A stretch of DNA of 64,000 nt, taken from Halobiforma lacisalsi AJ5 (GTDB lineage: Archaea > Halobacteriota > Halobacteria > Halobacteriales > Natrialbaceae). Position numbers and translations under genes: made by a program. The notes beneath the pieces were generated by a model. That model did not search any database. It had not been told where the DNA came from and worked only from the letters and a program-made list of their open reading frames with translations. Of the stretch, positions 27,595-37,203 are shown piece after piece. Position 1 is the stretch's first letter. Each line of letters begins with the position of its first letter. The stretch covers positions 2,852,001 through 2,916,000 of the forward strand of contig NZ_CP019285.1 of the NCBI RefSeq assembly GCF_000226975.2, given 5' to 3'.

Positions 27595-28326
27595 ATGATA
27601 CGGGCGGTCGTCTTCGACCTCGATTACACGCTCGCGGTACCGACCCGGGATCGCGAGACGATCCTGCGGGAGGCCGTCGACGCCACCGGCGCACCGGAGA
27701 TCACGCGCGAGGAGTACCTCGAGGTCCACGGCCAGCACCTCACCCGCGAGAGCCGTGAACCGATCTTCGCGGACTTACTCGAGGGGAGAGTCGACGAGGA
27801 CGGAGGTGGAGACGGGAACGAAGACGGGGACGAGGACAAGGACGAGACCGAGGTCGGAGTCGTCCCCGAACGGCTCGCCGCCGCCTATCGCGAGACGATC
27901 GCCGACGCCCTCGAGCCCCTCCCGGGCGTCGAAGCCATGATCGCGGACCTCAGAGGGGAGTACCGCGTCGGCCTGCTCACAAACGGCCCCGTCCGCGCCC
28001 AGCGGGACAAACTCGAGACCCTTGGCTGGGAGGACGCCTTCGACGCTGCGCTGGTCACCGGGGAACTCGAGGCTGGTAAACCCGATCCGCGCGCGTTCGA
28101 GGCGATCGCGGCCGAACTCGACGTCGCGCCCGGCGAGACGGTCTACGTCGGTGACGACGTCGAAGCGGACGTCTACGGGGCGACGAACGCAGGGATGGCG
28201 GTCGTGCAAGTGCTCCTCGAGGACGGCCCCGACCCGGACCCGCGAGCCGCGGCTCACGTCGACCAGAAAGCGGTCGCGACGGCGATACCGGAGGTCGTCG
28301 CGAATCTGGACACGAACCGTAATTAG
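27595..28326 (+). CDS. HAD-family hydrolase
   Basis: A 243-residue haloacid-dehalogenase-type phosphatase. Motif I is VFDLDYTLAVP (nucleophile D8, acid D10), motif II LLTNGPV, motif III the Lys in EAGKPDPRAF, motif IV VGDDVEADVYGA. The cap domain carries an unusual acidic low-complexity insert (GGGDGNEDGDEDKDETEV, about residues 66-83), probably a disordered loop. Substrate unknown. The start is the ATG at 27595. Its stop overlaps the convergent next gene by 4 nt. Confidence 0.88.
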   Translation: MIRAVVFDLDYTLAVPTRDRETILREAVDATGAPEITREEYLEVHGQHLTRESREPIFADLLEGRVDEDGGGDGNEDGDEDKDETEVGVVPERLAAAYRETIADALEPLPGVEAMIADLRGEYRVGLLTNGPVRAQRDKLETLGWEDAFDAALVTGELEAGKPDPRAFEAIAAELDVAPGETVYVGDDVEADVYGATNAGMAVVQVLLEDGPDPDPRAAAHVDQKAVATAIPEVVANLDTNRN

Positions 28327-28808
28327 GTGTCGGCGTCGGACTCGAGGTTCTCCTGCTCCTGCTCCTGCCCCTGCTCCCCCTCGAGGCCGCGAACGACCGC
28401 ACTCACCACGTCCGTCGCCCGCTTGACCGCCGCGCCGCTCTCGACGAACACGAGCGTCCGGGGCGGCTGCGTCGCCTTGGGTCGCACCCGAAGGTCCGCG
28501 GCCTCGGCTTCCTCGGCCGCGCGGTCCTGTTGCAGTTCGAACTCGAGATGGGCGCGATCCTCGTGGACGAACGTTCGAGCGATGCGTCGGCCCGCCGTCT
28601 CGTCTTCGTCACTCTCGGTACCTCCGTCGTCTCGAGCGTCACCGACTATTTCGACATCGTACGCGCGCGCTCCGTCGGCGGTCGGCTCGACGTCGGTATC
28701 CGCGTTGGTTACCGCAACGGCCGCAAAAGCTCCGTCTTCGCGGCCGTCGAGTTCGGAGGAGAGCAACTGGGCGATCCGCGTCCCGTCGGTGATCCGATCT
28801 TCGACCAT
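28323..28808 (-). CDS. Conserved haloarchaeal protein, function unknown
   Basis: A 161-residue acidic protein with no cysteine-rich or membrane segment. The N-terminal part (MVEDRITDGTRIAQLLSSEL) is amphipathic, a central stretch is beta-rich (AHLEFELQQDRAAEEAEAAD), and the segment TLVFVESGAAVKRATDVVSA looks like a folded terminal motif. A Q/E-rich tail ends it. I do not recognise the family. It overlaps the HAD gene tail to tail by 4 nt. Confidence 0.65.
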   Translation of the reverse strand: MVEDRITDGTRIAQLLSSELDGREDGAFAAVAVTNADTDVEPTADGARAYDVEIVGDARDDGGTESDEDETAGRRIARTFVHEDRAHLEFELQQDRAAEEAEAADLRVRPKATQPPRTLVFVESGAAVKRATDVVSAVVRGLEGEQGQEQEQENLESDADT

Positions 28809-28867
28809 GTGCGTCGGTCGGTCGGGCGGGGATTAAGAGTACTCGTCTTCGGCTTTTCCCGAGTGCG

Positions 28868-29344
28868 TCAGGCTTCCGCGTCCGAGTCGTCCTCCCCCAG
28901 CGCCGCCTTCGCGATCGGCGCGAGTTCCGAGACGTCGATCCCCTCGCGACGGGCGTAGACGACCGCCGCGGCCTCGATCGTCAGCCCGAGTTCGTCCTGG
29001 AGTCCGTTGATCGCGCCGACGGCCTCGTGTTTCTCCATCCCCTCGGCCACGAGCGCGTCGAGGACCTGCTCGAACGCCGATCGCTCCGTGAGAATATCGT
29101 CGTCCGGGACGAAATCCTCGGGAACCGTCACCTCCGTGTGGTCGAACGTCGGGACGAGGTCGTCCCCTTCGGGCCCCTCACGCTCGAGCAGCCCCTCTCG
29201 CGTGGCGACGTCGATCAGCCGCTTTGCCTGGTCGGGCGAGAACCAGTCACGGTCCAGCGAAAGCGAGACGACGAACTCGCCCTCCTCGAGGCTGTTCGTG
29301 CCGTGCTGGATGAACGGGGCTGCGACGGCGACGCGAAGGCTCAT
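28868..29344 (-). CDS. DUF2240 family protein
   Basis: A 158-residue protein matching the archaeal DUF2240 family: MSLRVAVAAPFIQHGTNSLE opening, a helical segment DRDWFSPDQAKRLIDVATRE reminiscent of a winged helix, and a C-terminal EGMEKHEAVGAINGLQDELG. Function is unknown; a nucleic-acid role is guessed from the helix-turn-helix-like N-terminus. It lies 53 nt downstream of the RNase HI gene on the same strand. Confidence 0.75.
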   Translation of the reverse strand: MSLRVAVAAPFIQHGTNSLEEGEFVVSLSLDRDWFSPDQAKRLIDVATREGLLEREGPEGDDLVPTFDHTEVTVPEDFVPDDDILTERSAFEQVLDALVAEGMEKHEAVGAINGLQDELGLTIEAAAVVYARREGIDVSELAPIAKAALGEDDSDAEA

Positions 29345-29397
29345 CGGGGACGACTCTCGTGAGCGGCGAAATAACGGTGGCGGTTCGGGGACGTGGG

Positions 29398-30051
29398 TCA
29401 GTCCGAGGCGCGGCCGCCTCCGCCGTTGCGATCCGCGCGGGACGGCGGCGGGAACTCGGTGGCCGAGGACCCAGACCTCGCGGGTTCGGGCGGGTCGGGG
29501 AGCACGCAGCGGTCGGGCTCCTGGTTGACGTGCTGGTACCGGTCCGGTTCGTTCGCGAGGGGGTGGGCGGGGTTCTGGTCGCTGTCGATGCGAGCGGCGC
29601 GTACCTCGTCGAATCCACAGAGTCGCGCCCGAATGCCTCGCCAGTGGTAGCGGGTCTCCGCCGGGACCGACAGCGGCTGTGGCGGTCTTCCGTCGGGATG
29701 GTCGGTCGCGAGGATGGCGTTGTTCACGTTGCTCGCCAGGGCGTCGTGATCGATGAGCACCCCCACGCGAGCGTCACGCGGCGCTCTCGCGGCGAGGACG
29801 TCGAGTCCGAGGTGAAGCGCTCGGTACTCGGCAACGTTGTTGTCCGGCGGCGCGTCCGCGGTCGCGATCCGTGCGACGCGGGCGCCGTCGCGCGTTTCGA
29901 TGACGGCCCCCAGGCCGCCGCCCGATTCCCGGAAGGACCCGTCGGTGGCGAGGTAGAAATCGCGGTGATGAGTCCGGGGAGGATGGGCGATATGCGGCGT
30001 GGGCGACTCGTCGAACAGGTCCCGCAGTGCGGACCGGCCGTGAGCGGCCAT
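29398..30051 (-). CDS. rnhA: Ribonuclease HI family protein
   Basis: Archaeal type 1 RNase H, which cuts the RNA strand of RNA-DNA hybrids. The four-residue DEDD active site is visible: Asp in FYLATDGSFRE, Glu in NNVAEYRALHLG, Asp in VGVLIDHDAL, and Asp in RIDSDQNPAHPLAN. The 217-residue protein has an N-terminal segment of about 30 residues and a variable proline-rich tail. The start at 30051 (MAAHGRSALRDLFD) is chosen over an ATG eight codons earlier. It transcribes away from the ABC transporter operon. Confidence 0.85.
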   Translation of the reverse strand: MAAHGRSALRDLFDESPTPHIAHPPRTHHRDFYLATDGSFRESGGGLGAVIETRDGARVARIATADAPPDNNVAEYRALHLGLDVLAARAPRDARVGVLIDHDALASNVNNAILATDHPDGRPPQPLSVPAETRYHWRGIRARLCGFDEVRAARIDSDQNPAHPLANEPDRYQHVNQEPDRCVLPDPPEPARSGSSATEFPPPSRADRNGGGGRASD

Positions 30052-30177
30052 ATCCCGTGTAGGAGACGAGTACAACTTAAACTTGTGGGTGAATTCAGTG
30101 CTCGCGACGGGCCGACCCCGTTATGTGAGTGATTCAATGTCGAATGAGTAGTGAAAATGTGTCCCATACCACCAACA

Positions 30178-30186
30178 TTTATATTA
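30178..30186 (+). promoter_or_regulatory. TATA box of the peptide ABC transporter operon
   Basis: TTTATATTA lies 24-32 nt before the ATG at 30210, within an A/T-rich stretch from about 30140. The spacing puts the transcript start at or just before the start codon, as in the leaderless mRNAs common in haloarchaea. Confidence 0.65.
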
Positions 30187-30209
30187 CATATCCCTCTCAT
30201 TAAGCTCGT

Positions 30210-31838
30210 ATGAAGGGTGCTAACAACATAGCAATCGATCGCCGAACGCTGCTGAAACTCACCGGGGCTGCTGGAACCACGACAGGCCTGGCCGCGCTCG
30301 CCGGGTGCATGGGCGAGGACGGAGAGGAAGACGGGGAAGAAGGCGGAAACGGGAACGGATTCGACCCGAGCGAGATGACCGTGACGCTGTCGCAGTTCCC
30401 CGACACCATCGACCCGCTCGACCACATCACCGGGGACTACTTCGACGTCTACGACCACATCTACGAGCCCCTGTTCGACTTCGAGCCGGGCGAGGGGATC
30501 TTCCCGCGCGTCGCCGAGGACTGGGAAGCACAGGGCGACGGGACGACCGAAATCTACCTGCGCGACGACGTCGTCTTCCACAACGGCGACGACCTGACCG
30601 CGGAGGACGTCGCCTGGACGATCGAGCGGACGATCGACCCCGAGATGGGCGTCCCCAGCCCGATCGGGACGTTCGGCCTCGGCTCGATCGAGGGCGCGGA
30701 GGCGGTCGACGAAACGACCGTCGCCATCGAGTACGGCGCCGCGCCGGGTCTCGCCGAGTTCGAGTTCGGCAACTACGCCCGCGCGCTCAACCGGCAGTGG
30801 GCGATCGACAACTACGACGCCGAGAACGACGCGATCTCCGGGTCCAGTCCCGAGGACTTCAACGGGACCGGCCCCTACGAGGTCGTCGACTTCACTTCCG
30901 GCGAAGAGATCGTCCTCGAGTCGTTCGACGACTACTGGGGCGACGAGCCGCCGTTCGAACAGGTCACGTTCAACTCGGACAGCGAATCCAGCGGTCGCGT
31001 CGCCTCGCTCGAGGCGGGCGAGACCGACCTGACGATCAACATCCTGCCGGAGGACGTGGCGACGGTGCAGGAAGCGCCGGACATCGAGGTCCGACGAGTG
31101 ACGAGCTTCCGGAACATCTTCTGCCCGATGAAAAACACCGTCGAGCCGTTCGACAGCCAGGAGTTCCGGCAGGCGATGAACTACGCCGTCGACAACACGG
31201 AGATTGTCGAGACGGCCCTCAGCGGGTTCGGCGAACCGCGCGGGCAGCCCGTCGCGCCCGGTATCAACGGCTTCAACGACGACATCGAGCCCTACGAGCA
31301 GGACATCGGCATGGCCGAGAGCCTGGTCGAGGAGAGCGGCTACGGCGGCGCCGAGATCGAACTGGTCGCGCCCCAGGGCCGGTACCTCAACGACGCCGAC
31401 ATCGCCGAGATGGTCGCCGACCAGATCGACCAGCTCGAGAACGTCAGCTGCGAGGCGAGCATCGTCGACTTCGGTGTCGTCTCCGACGCGAACTCCGCCG
31501 GCGTCGATCCCGACGAGTTCGAGATCCCGTTCTACATGATCGGGTGGGGGACGATCACCGGCGACACCGACTACGGCGTCCAGGGCTTCTTCACGATCCC
31601 GGACAATCCGAACCGGACCTTCGACGACGAGGAGCTCAGCGACGCGATCCTCGAGAGCCAGCAGATCGAGGATCCCGACGAGCGACGCGAGAAACTCGAG
31701 GAAGTCAACCAGCTGGCCCACGAGAAGGCGCCGTTCGTGTTCCTGCACACCCAGGAGAGCATTTACGGCATCCGCGAGGAGATCCAGTGGGAACCCCGCG
31801 AGGACGAGACCGTCTACCTCTGGGGAATGGACGCGTAG
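30210..31838 (+). CDS. ABC transporter substrate-binding lipoprotein (Dpp/Opp type)
   Basis: Extracellular binding protein that captures the peptide or related solute. The 542 residues begin with a Tat lipoprotein signal, RRTLLKLTGAAGTTTG then the lipobox LAALAGC, after which the mature acidic chain is anchored by a lipidated Cys. The SBP class 5 fold is visible (VFHNGDDLTAEDVAWTIERT; FRQAMNYAVDNTEIVETALS; VAPQGRYLNDADIAEMV). First gene of a complete five-gene importer. A second A/T-rich box before the next gene could allow separate expression. Confidence 0.92.
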   Translation: MKGANNIAIDRRTLLKLTGAAGTTTGLAALAGCMGEDGEEDGEEGGNGNGFDPSEMTVTLSQFPDTIDPLDHITGDYFDVYDHIYEPLFDFEPGEGIFPRVAEDWEAQGDGTTEIYLRDDVVFHNGDDLTAEDVAWTIERTIDPEMGVPSPIGTFGLGSIEGAEAVDETTVAIEYGAAPGLAEFEFGNYARALNRQWAIDNYDAENDAISGSSPEDFNGTGPYEVVDFTSGEEIVLESFDDYWGDEPPFEQVTFNSDSESSGRVASLEAGETDLTINILPEDVATVQEAPDIEVRRVTSFRNIFCPMKNTVEPFDSQEFRQAMNYAVDNTEIVETALSGFGEPRGQPVAPGINGFNDDIEPYEQDIGMAESLVEESGYGGAEIELVAPQGRYLNDADIAEMVADQIDQLENVSCEASIVDFGVVSDANSAGVDPDEFEIPFYMIGWGTITGDTDYGVQGFFTIPDNPNRTFDDEELSDAILESQQIEDPDERREKLEEVNQLAHEKAPFVFLHTQESIYGIREEIQWEPREDETVYLWGMDA

Positions 31839-31860
31839 CGCGGTAACCGAAGCGAAACCC

Positions 31861-31869
31861 TAATTATTA
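31861..31869 (+). promoter_or_regulatory. Possible internal promoter before the first permease gene
   Basis: TAATTATTA lies 28-36 nt before the permease ATG at 31897, within the 58-nt gap after the binding-protein gene. The spacing fits a TATA box, so the membrane and ATPase genes may also be transcribed independently. Confidence 0.4.
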
Positions 31870-31896
31870 TCCTTTCGATCTTCATGGTATGTTCCA

Positions 31897-32883
31897 ATGA
31901 GCCTGGGTAAGTTTCTCGTCCGGCGGATACTCCAGGGTATATTCGTCATCTGGGGCGCGATTACGATCATGTTCGGCCTCCGTGCGGTGTCGCCCGGCGA
32001 TCCGGCGAGTCTGATGCTCGCGGAGGGCGCGACCCAGGAGCTGATCGAACAGGTCAGGCGTGAGGAAGGCCTCGACCAGCCGATCTACGTTCAGTACTTC
32101 GACTACCTGCAGGGGATCGTCACCGGCGACTTCGGCTACTCCTGGCAGTCGAACCGGGAGGTCGAGGCGATGGTCATCGAGCGGATCCCCGCGACGGTCG
32201 AACTCGCGGTGGCCGCGACCATCGTCGCGGTCGCCATCGCGATCCCGCTGGGCGTGATCTCGGCGACGCGGCGAAACCAGCCGTCCGACTACGGTGCGAC
32301 GCTGTTCTCGCTGCTGGGCATTTCGACGCCGAACTTCTGGCTGGGTCTGATGCTGATCCTGGTGCTCGGCGTCTGGACCGGGGTCTTCCCGACCGGGCGT
32401 CGGCCGGTCGGACTCGGCGAAGCCGCGATGACGTTCGCCCAAACCGGGTCACCCGGCGACCTGTTCACGTGGCTGCGGTACATCACGCTCCCGGCGCTCA
32501 CGCTCGGGACGTACTTCACGGCGCTCATCACCCGCCTCACTCGGAGCGGCATGATCGACGAACTCGGGAAACCGTACGTGACCGCCAGCCGCGCGAAAGG
32601 GCTGCCCAACGTGCTCGTCCGGTACAAGCACGTGCTCCGGAACACGATGATCCCGATCATCACCGTCCTGGGGCTCCAGATGGGGACCCTGATGGGCGGT
32701 GCGGTCATCACGGAGACGGTGTTCAACTGGCCCGGACTGGGCTTGCGGCTCATCGACGCGCTGGACACCCGTGACTGGCCGCTCATGCAGGGCATCATCC
32801 TGTTCATCGCAGTCGCGTTCGTGGTGATCAACATCGTCGTCGACGCGCTCTACTCGTACCTCAATCCGCAGGTGAGAGAATGA
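31897..32883 (+). CDS. dppB: Peptide ABC transporter permease (DppB-like)
   Basis: Membrane subunit of the importer, 328 residues with about six transmembrane segments. The binding-protein-dependent permease motif (EAA loop, VTASRAKGLPNVLVRYKHVL) that contacts the ATPases is intact near residues 228-247. The N-terminal GKFLVRRILQGIFVIWGAIT and the signature GDFGYSW are typical of DppB. It overlaps the next permease gene by 4 nt. Confidence 0.93.
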   Translation: MSLGKFLVRRILQGIFVIWGAITIMFGLRAVSPGDPASLMLAEGATQELIEQVRREEGLDQPIYVQYFDYLQGIVTGDFGYSWQSNREVEAMVIERIPATVELAVAATIVAVAIAIPLGVISATRRNQPSDYGATLFSLLGISTPNFWLGLMLILVLGVWTGVFPTGRRPVGLGEAAMTFAQTGSPGDLFTWLRYITLPALTLGTYFTALITRLTRSGMIDELGKPYVTASRAKGLPNVLVRYKHVLRNTMIPIITVLGLQMGTLMGGAVITETVFNWPGLGLRLIDALDTRDWPLMQGIILFIAVAFVVINIVVDALYSYLNPQVRE

Positions 32884-33875
32884 TCTCGGACAGAGTCAAG
32901 TCGAACCTGAAACAGACGCTCTCGCAGAGTTTGCTCCCGAAGATCGGGCTGCTACTGCTGGTATCGATCGTCCTCATGGCGATCTTCGCACCGCTTCTGG
33001 CCACCCACGATCCGACGAGGACGGGGTACTACAGCGAACAGGGGTCGGAGTATCCGCCGATCGGCTACGAGTACACGACCCAGGTCGCATCGGAGGGTGA
33101 GATCGCCGAAATCACCGTCGAGCCGACATCCGAACACGTCCTCGGTACCAACAACGTCGGCCAGGACGTCTACTCGAGGTTCCTCTACGGCGCTCGAGTG
33201 TCGTTGTTGGTCGGGATACTCGGTACCACGATGGCGCTGGTGATCGGGGTGCCGTTCGGCCTCATCTCGGGCTACTACGGCGGCCGGGTGGACGACGGGC
33301 TGATGCGGATCGCCGACACCATGCTCGCGTTCCCCGCGCTCGTGCTCGCGCTGGCGTTGATCGGCGTGTTCGGCGAATCGCCGGTGATGGTCCCCGACCC
33401 GTTCGTCATGGCGGGACTCGCCGACGGGATGCCGGAGTCGATCCCCATCCCGGGTACCGTGACGATCGTCGTCGCGCTCGTGACCTGGGTGTGGTTCGCC
33501 CGCGTCGCCCGCGGGGAGGCCCTGTCGATCCGCAACGAGGAGTACGTGAAGGCGGCTCGGAGCTTCGGCACCAGCAACAGGACGATCCTGCTCAAACACG
33601 TCCTGCCGAACAGCCTCACGCCGATCATCGTCCTCGCGTCGATCCAGGTCGCGACCATCATCCTGATCGAGGCCTCCCTGGCGTATCTCGGCTTCTCCGG
33701 GACGACGCTGTCGTGGGGGTACGAGATCGAGCGCGGACAGGACGTCCTCAGGACGCGACCGTGGGTCGCGATGATCCCCGGCATCGGGATCGTCCTGGCC
33801 GTGATCAGCATCAACCTGCTCGGCGACTGGTTCCGCGACGCACTGGACCCGAACATCGAGGGTGAGGCGCGATGA
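32880..33875 (+). CDS. dppC: Peptide ABC transporter permease (DppC-like)
   Basis: Second permease, 331 residues. After an N-terminal cytoplasmic segment there are about six transmembrane helices; the DppC-type motif DVYSRFLYGARVSLLVGILG and the EAA loop (YVKAARSFGTSNRTILLKHV) are present. An extracytoplasmic segment of about 60 residues (STRTGYYSEQGSEYPPIG-like, with VEPTSEHVLGTNNVGQDVYS) lies between the first two helices. Overlaps both neighbours by 4 nt. Confidence 0.93.
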   Translation: MISDRVKSNLKQTLSQSLLPKIGLLLLVSIVLMAIFAPLLATHDPTRTGYYSEQGSEYPPIGYEYTTQVASEGEIAEITVEPTSEHVLGTNNVGQDVYSRFLYGARVSLLVGILGTTMALVIGVPFGLISGYYGGRVDDGLMRIADTMLAFPALVLALALIGVFGESPVMVPDPFVMAGLADGMPESIPIPGTVTIVVALVTWVWFARVARGEALSIRNEEYVKAARSFGTSNRTILLKHVLPNSLTPIIVLASIQVATIILIEASLAYLGFSGTTLSWGYEIERGQDVLRTRPWVAMIPGIGIVLAVISINLLGDWFRDALDPNIEGEAR

Positions 33876-35188
33876 CAGAAACAGAAATGGACACGACGCC
33901 ACGAAACACGAACGCGGAGGAGATCCTCCGCGTGAGCGGTCTCTCGACTCGCTTCTTTACGCAGGAGGGACAGGTAAACGCGGTCTCGGACCTCGATCTA
34001 CGGATCGAACGCGGCGAGGTCTTCGGGATCGTCGGGGAAAGCGGCAGCGGTAAAAGCGTTACCGCCAGGTCGCTCATGGATCTGATCGAACCTCCCGGCG
34101 AGATCACCGAGGGGAAAATCGAGTACAACGACCCGGACCTGGCCGACGCGGTACGAGACGACTACCCCCAGGCCGTCGACGGGGAGTACGTCGACCTGCT
34201 CGAGGTTCCGGCGGACGTCCGCGAGTCGTTGCGCGGGACGTCGTTCAGCATGATCTTCCAGGACCCCGAGAGCAGTTTCAACCCGACGCTGACCGTCGGC
34301 GAACAGCTCGCGGAGGCCGTCGAGGTCCAGCGCCGCGCAAGTGCGCGGCCGCGATCGACGCGGGCCAAGACCCAGGACTACACGCTCACCTCCTTCGCCC
34401 TGTCGACGGTGCTCCCCTCGAGGGAGTACGTCAGCGAGGAGAGCCACGAGCGCGCCATCGAACTGCTCGAGATGGTCGGCATCCCCGACCCCGTCGAGCG
34501 GGCCGACGAGTACCCCCACGAGTACTCCGGGGGGATGCTCCAGCGGGCGATGATCGCCCAGGCGCTCGCCGGCGAACCCGACGTACTGGTCGCCGACGAG
34601 CCGACGACGGCCCTCGACGTAACGATCCAGGCGCAGGTGCTCGACCTGCTCGCCGACCTCCAGGAAGAAACCGGGATGACGATCGTCCTGATTACGCACA
34701 ACCTCGGGGTCATCGCCCGCATGTGCGATCGCGTCGGCGTCATGTACGCCGGCGAGATCGTCGAGCGCGGCACCCTCGAGGACGTGTTCGACGACCACGT
34801 CCACCCCTACACGGAGGGGCTGCTCGGCTCGATCCCCGACCTCGAGGGGGCACGCGGCCGTCTGCAGCCGATCCCCGGCAACGTGCCGAGTCTCCTCGAT
34901 TCGGAGATGGAAGATCGGTGTTACTTCGCCGACCGCTGTCCGAATGCCATGGAGGACTGTCTGGATCACCCGCCGGAGTACGACGCCGACGGGAGCGCGG
35001 ACCACGAGGTCCGGTGTGTTCTCGCCGAACGGGACTACGAGGAGTCCCGGGCGTTGCCCGAGGGCTACTTCGGCGGGACGGAACGCCCCGCCGCGGACAA
35101 ACACGCCGACCCCGACCGCACGGAGGAGGACGTCCAGCCCGAGCGGGCCGAACAACCGGTCGACGACTCCGGGGGTGATCGCCTGTGA
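33872..35188 (+). CDS. dppD: Peptide ABC transporter ATP-binding protein (DppD-like)
   Basis: First nucleotide-binding subunit, 438 residues. Walker [14 protein letters not shown]-loop [14 protein letters not shown], signature [16 protein letters not shown], Walker [13 protein letters not shown] and H-loop LITHNL are all present. An insertion of roughly 45 residues between the Q-loop and signature ([18 protein letters not shown] onward) and the C-terminal oligopeptide extension with [14 protein letters not shown] are noted; the latter cysteines may bind an Fe-S or other metal centre in some homologues. Co-translated with DppC and DppF (4-nt overlaps). Confidence 0.92.
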   Translation: MTETEMDTTPRNTNAEEILRVSGLSTRFFTQEGQVNAVSDLDLRIERGEVFGIVGESGSGKSVTARSLMDLIEPPGEITEGKIEYNDPDLADAVRDDYPQAVDGEYVDLLEVPADVRESLRGTSFSMIFQDPESSFNPTLTVGEQLAEAVEVQRRASARPRSTRAKTQDYTLTSFALSTVLPSREYVSEESHERAIELLEMVGIPDPVERADEYPHEYSGGMLQRAMIAQALAGEPDVLVADEPTTALDVTIQAQVLDLLADLQEETGMTIVLITHNLGVIARMCDRVGVMYAGEIVERGTLEDVFDDHVHPYTEGLLGSIPDLEGARGRLQPIPGNVPSLLDSEMEDRCYFADRCPNAMEDCLDHPPEYDADGSADHEVRCVLAERDYEESRALPEGYFGGTERPAADKHADPDRTEEDVQPERAEQPVDDSGGDRL

Positions 35189-36594
35189 GTTCGGACCTTT
35201 CGGACGCGACGGCAGCAGAGACGGCGGACGCCGTGAGCGAAGCCGACGGCGAGCAACCCCTCGTCCGCGTCGAGGGGCTGAAGAAGTACTTCTGGGAGAA
35301 CGACTCCCTGATCGACCGTCTGCTCGGGGACGAGCCCGTCGCCGTCCGCGCGGTCGACGGCGTTAGCTTCGACATCCGTGAGGGCGAAACGCTCGGCCTC
35401 GTCGGCGAGTCCGGCTGCGGGAAATCCACCACGGGTGAGACCCTGTTGCGCCTGCAGGAGCCGACGGACGGTCGCGTCGAGTTCGACGGCGAGAACGTCT
35501 ACGATCTCGACGGGAGCGAGCTAACCGACTTCCGGCGGTCGGCCCAGGTCGTCTTCCAGGACCCCTTCTCGAGTCTCGACCCGCGGATGACGATCGGCGA
35601 CATCGTCCAGCAACCGCTCGACGTCCACGACGTCGGAACCGAAGCCGAGCGCGAAAAGCGCGTTCGCGACCTCCTCGAGCGGGTCGGGCTCTCGGTCGAC
35701 CAGCTCGATCGGTTCCCCCACGAGTTCTCCGGCGGCCAGCGCCAGCGCATCGGCATCGCGCGGGCGCTCGCGCTCGATCCGGAGTTCCTCGTCCTCGACG
35801 AACCGACGAGCGCGCTCGACGTCTCCGTCCAGGCGCAGGTGTTGAACCTGTTGGACGAGTTGCAGTCCGAGTTCGACCTGACCTACCTGCTGATCAGCCA
35901 CGACCTCTCGGTGATCCGCCACATCTGCGACCGCGTCGCGGTGATGTACCTCGGCGAGATCGTCGAGGTCGGTCCGGTCGAGGACCTCTTCGAGGATCCG
36001 AGACACCCCTACACGCGGGCGCTGCTCGAGAGCGTCCCGCGTGCGTCGACCGAAGAACAGGACCGCGACATCGAGACGCTGTCGGGCGACGTACCCTCGC
36101 CGCGGGATCCGCCCAGCGGCTGTCGGTTCCGCACCCGGTGTCCGAAGGTGATCCCGCCGGCCGACCTCGAGATCGAGCAGGCGGATTTCCGCGAGCTCAT
36201 GGACCTCCGCGAGCGCATCGAGCGACGGGACGTCTCCCTCGAGACGGTCGGCGAGGACGGCCAGTTCGAGTTCGAGGACGGATCGGTCCCCGAGCGGGAC
36301 GTCTCCGCGTTCGTGACGGCACTCAAGGACAGGTTACTCGACCGCGACCTGCCGGCGGAACACGACGCCGTCGTCGAGGAGGCACTGGCCGAACTCGCCG
36401 CCTCGAACTGGGATGCCGCCGCAGAGACGCTCCGTGCGGAGTACGAGAGCGTCTGCGAACGCGAAAATCCGCCCCTCGAGACGCCCGCGTCCTGGGCCGG
36501 AGCGGATGTGGACTCGAGCGAGGGTGAGGATCATCCCGTTGCCTGTCACCTCTACGCGGAGTCGACACGGTCCGCCCCCGAGCCGGACCCGTAA
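35185..36594 (+). CDS. dppF: Peptide ABC transporter ATP-binding protein (DppF-like), long C-terminal region
   Basis: Second ATPase, 469 residues, starting at GTG 35185. Walker [14 protein letters not shown]-loop [12 protein letters not shown], signature [16 protein letters not shown], Walker [13 protein letters not shown] and H-loop LISHDL are intact. The C-terminal oligopeptide extension begins [20 protein letters not shown] but its final motif DHPVACHLY appears only about 130 residues later; between them sits an acidic helical insert (residues about 330-448) not usual in bacterial DppF. Ends the operon. Confidence 0.9.
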   Translation: MSSDLSDATAAETADAVSEADGEQPLVRVEGLKKYFWENDSLIDRLLGDEPVAVRAVDGVSFDIREGETLGLVGESGCGKSTTGETLLRLQEPTDGRVEFDGENVYDLDGSELTDFRRSAQVVFQDPFSSLDPRMTIGDIVQQPLDVHDVGTEAEREKRVRDLLERVGLSVDQLDRFPHEFSGGQRQRIGIARALALDPEFLVLDEPTSALDVSVQAQVLNLLDELQSEFDLTYLLISHDLSVIRHICDRVAVMYLGEIVEVGPVEDLFEDPRHPYTRALLESVPRASTEEQDRDIETLSGDVPSPRDPPSGCRFRTRCPKVIPPADLEIEQADFRELMDLRERIERRDVSLETVGEDGQFEFEDGSVPERDVSAFVTALKDRLLDRDLPAEHDAVVEEALAELAASNWDAAAETLRAEYESVCERENPPLETPASWAGADVDSSEGEDHPVACHLYAESTRSAPEPDP

Positions 36595-36713
36595 TCTCGC
36601 TTATCGGCGGCGACTACCTTTCTCCGCCGGCATATCGGAGAAAAAGAGGATTCCGGGGGAGACCCAATCTGTATTGGCACCAGGTGTAATACCGATGGTC
36701 TCCTGGAACGGGT

Positions 36714-37079
36714 ATGAACCGATCCAGCGACAGCCGAATGGAAGCCGCCTGTTCCCTCCTCGCGAAGTCAAAGCGCCGCTACGTGCTCTATCAGCTGGTA
36801 GACGACCGCGCTGCACACATCGAGGACCTCGTGACCCAGGTCGCGGCCTGGGACGCGGGCGAGCCCGTCGACCGGATCGACGACGAGACCCGACAGCGGA
36901 CCTACGTCTCGCTCGTCCACAACCACCTCCCACGACTGGCCGACTACGACATCATCGACTACGACCTGCGCAGCGGCGACATCGTCCTCGCCGACGGCTT
37001 CGAGGACATCCAGCCGCTGCTCGAGCAGTTCAGACAGACCGAAGAGGATCCGGAGCTTCGCGCACGGCCCACGCTCTGA
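36714..37079 (+). CDS. DUF7344-type winged-helix protein
   Basis: A 121-residue predicted DNA-binding protein of the haloarchaeal family whose domain starts near MEAACSLLAKSKRRYVLYQL and runs through DDETRQRTYVSLVHNHLPRL. The pattern, helix, helix, recognition helix and wing, matches stand-alone transcription regulators (inference from family). It could regulate the adjacent ABC importer or the downstream exporter, but neither is shown. Confidence 0.7.
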   Translation: MNRSSDSRMEAACSLLAKSKRRYVLYQLVDDRAAHIEDLVTQVAAWDAGEPVDRIDDETRQRTYVSLVHNHLPRLADYDIIDYDLRSGDIVLADGFEDIQPLLEQFRQTEEDPELRARPTL

Positions 37080-37203
37080 TCGGCGATCGGGTTCGAGGGA
37101 GTCGTCCGTTCGCGCTGTCGATTTCGGCGTCCGTATCGGTGTCGCCGCCCCTCTCTTTGCTTCGAATCGAAATCAATAGGACACTCCGAGCGGGAGTGCC
37201 GAT

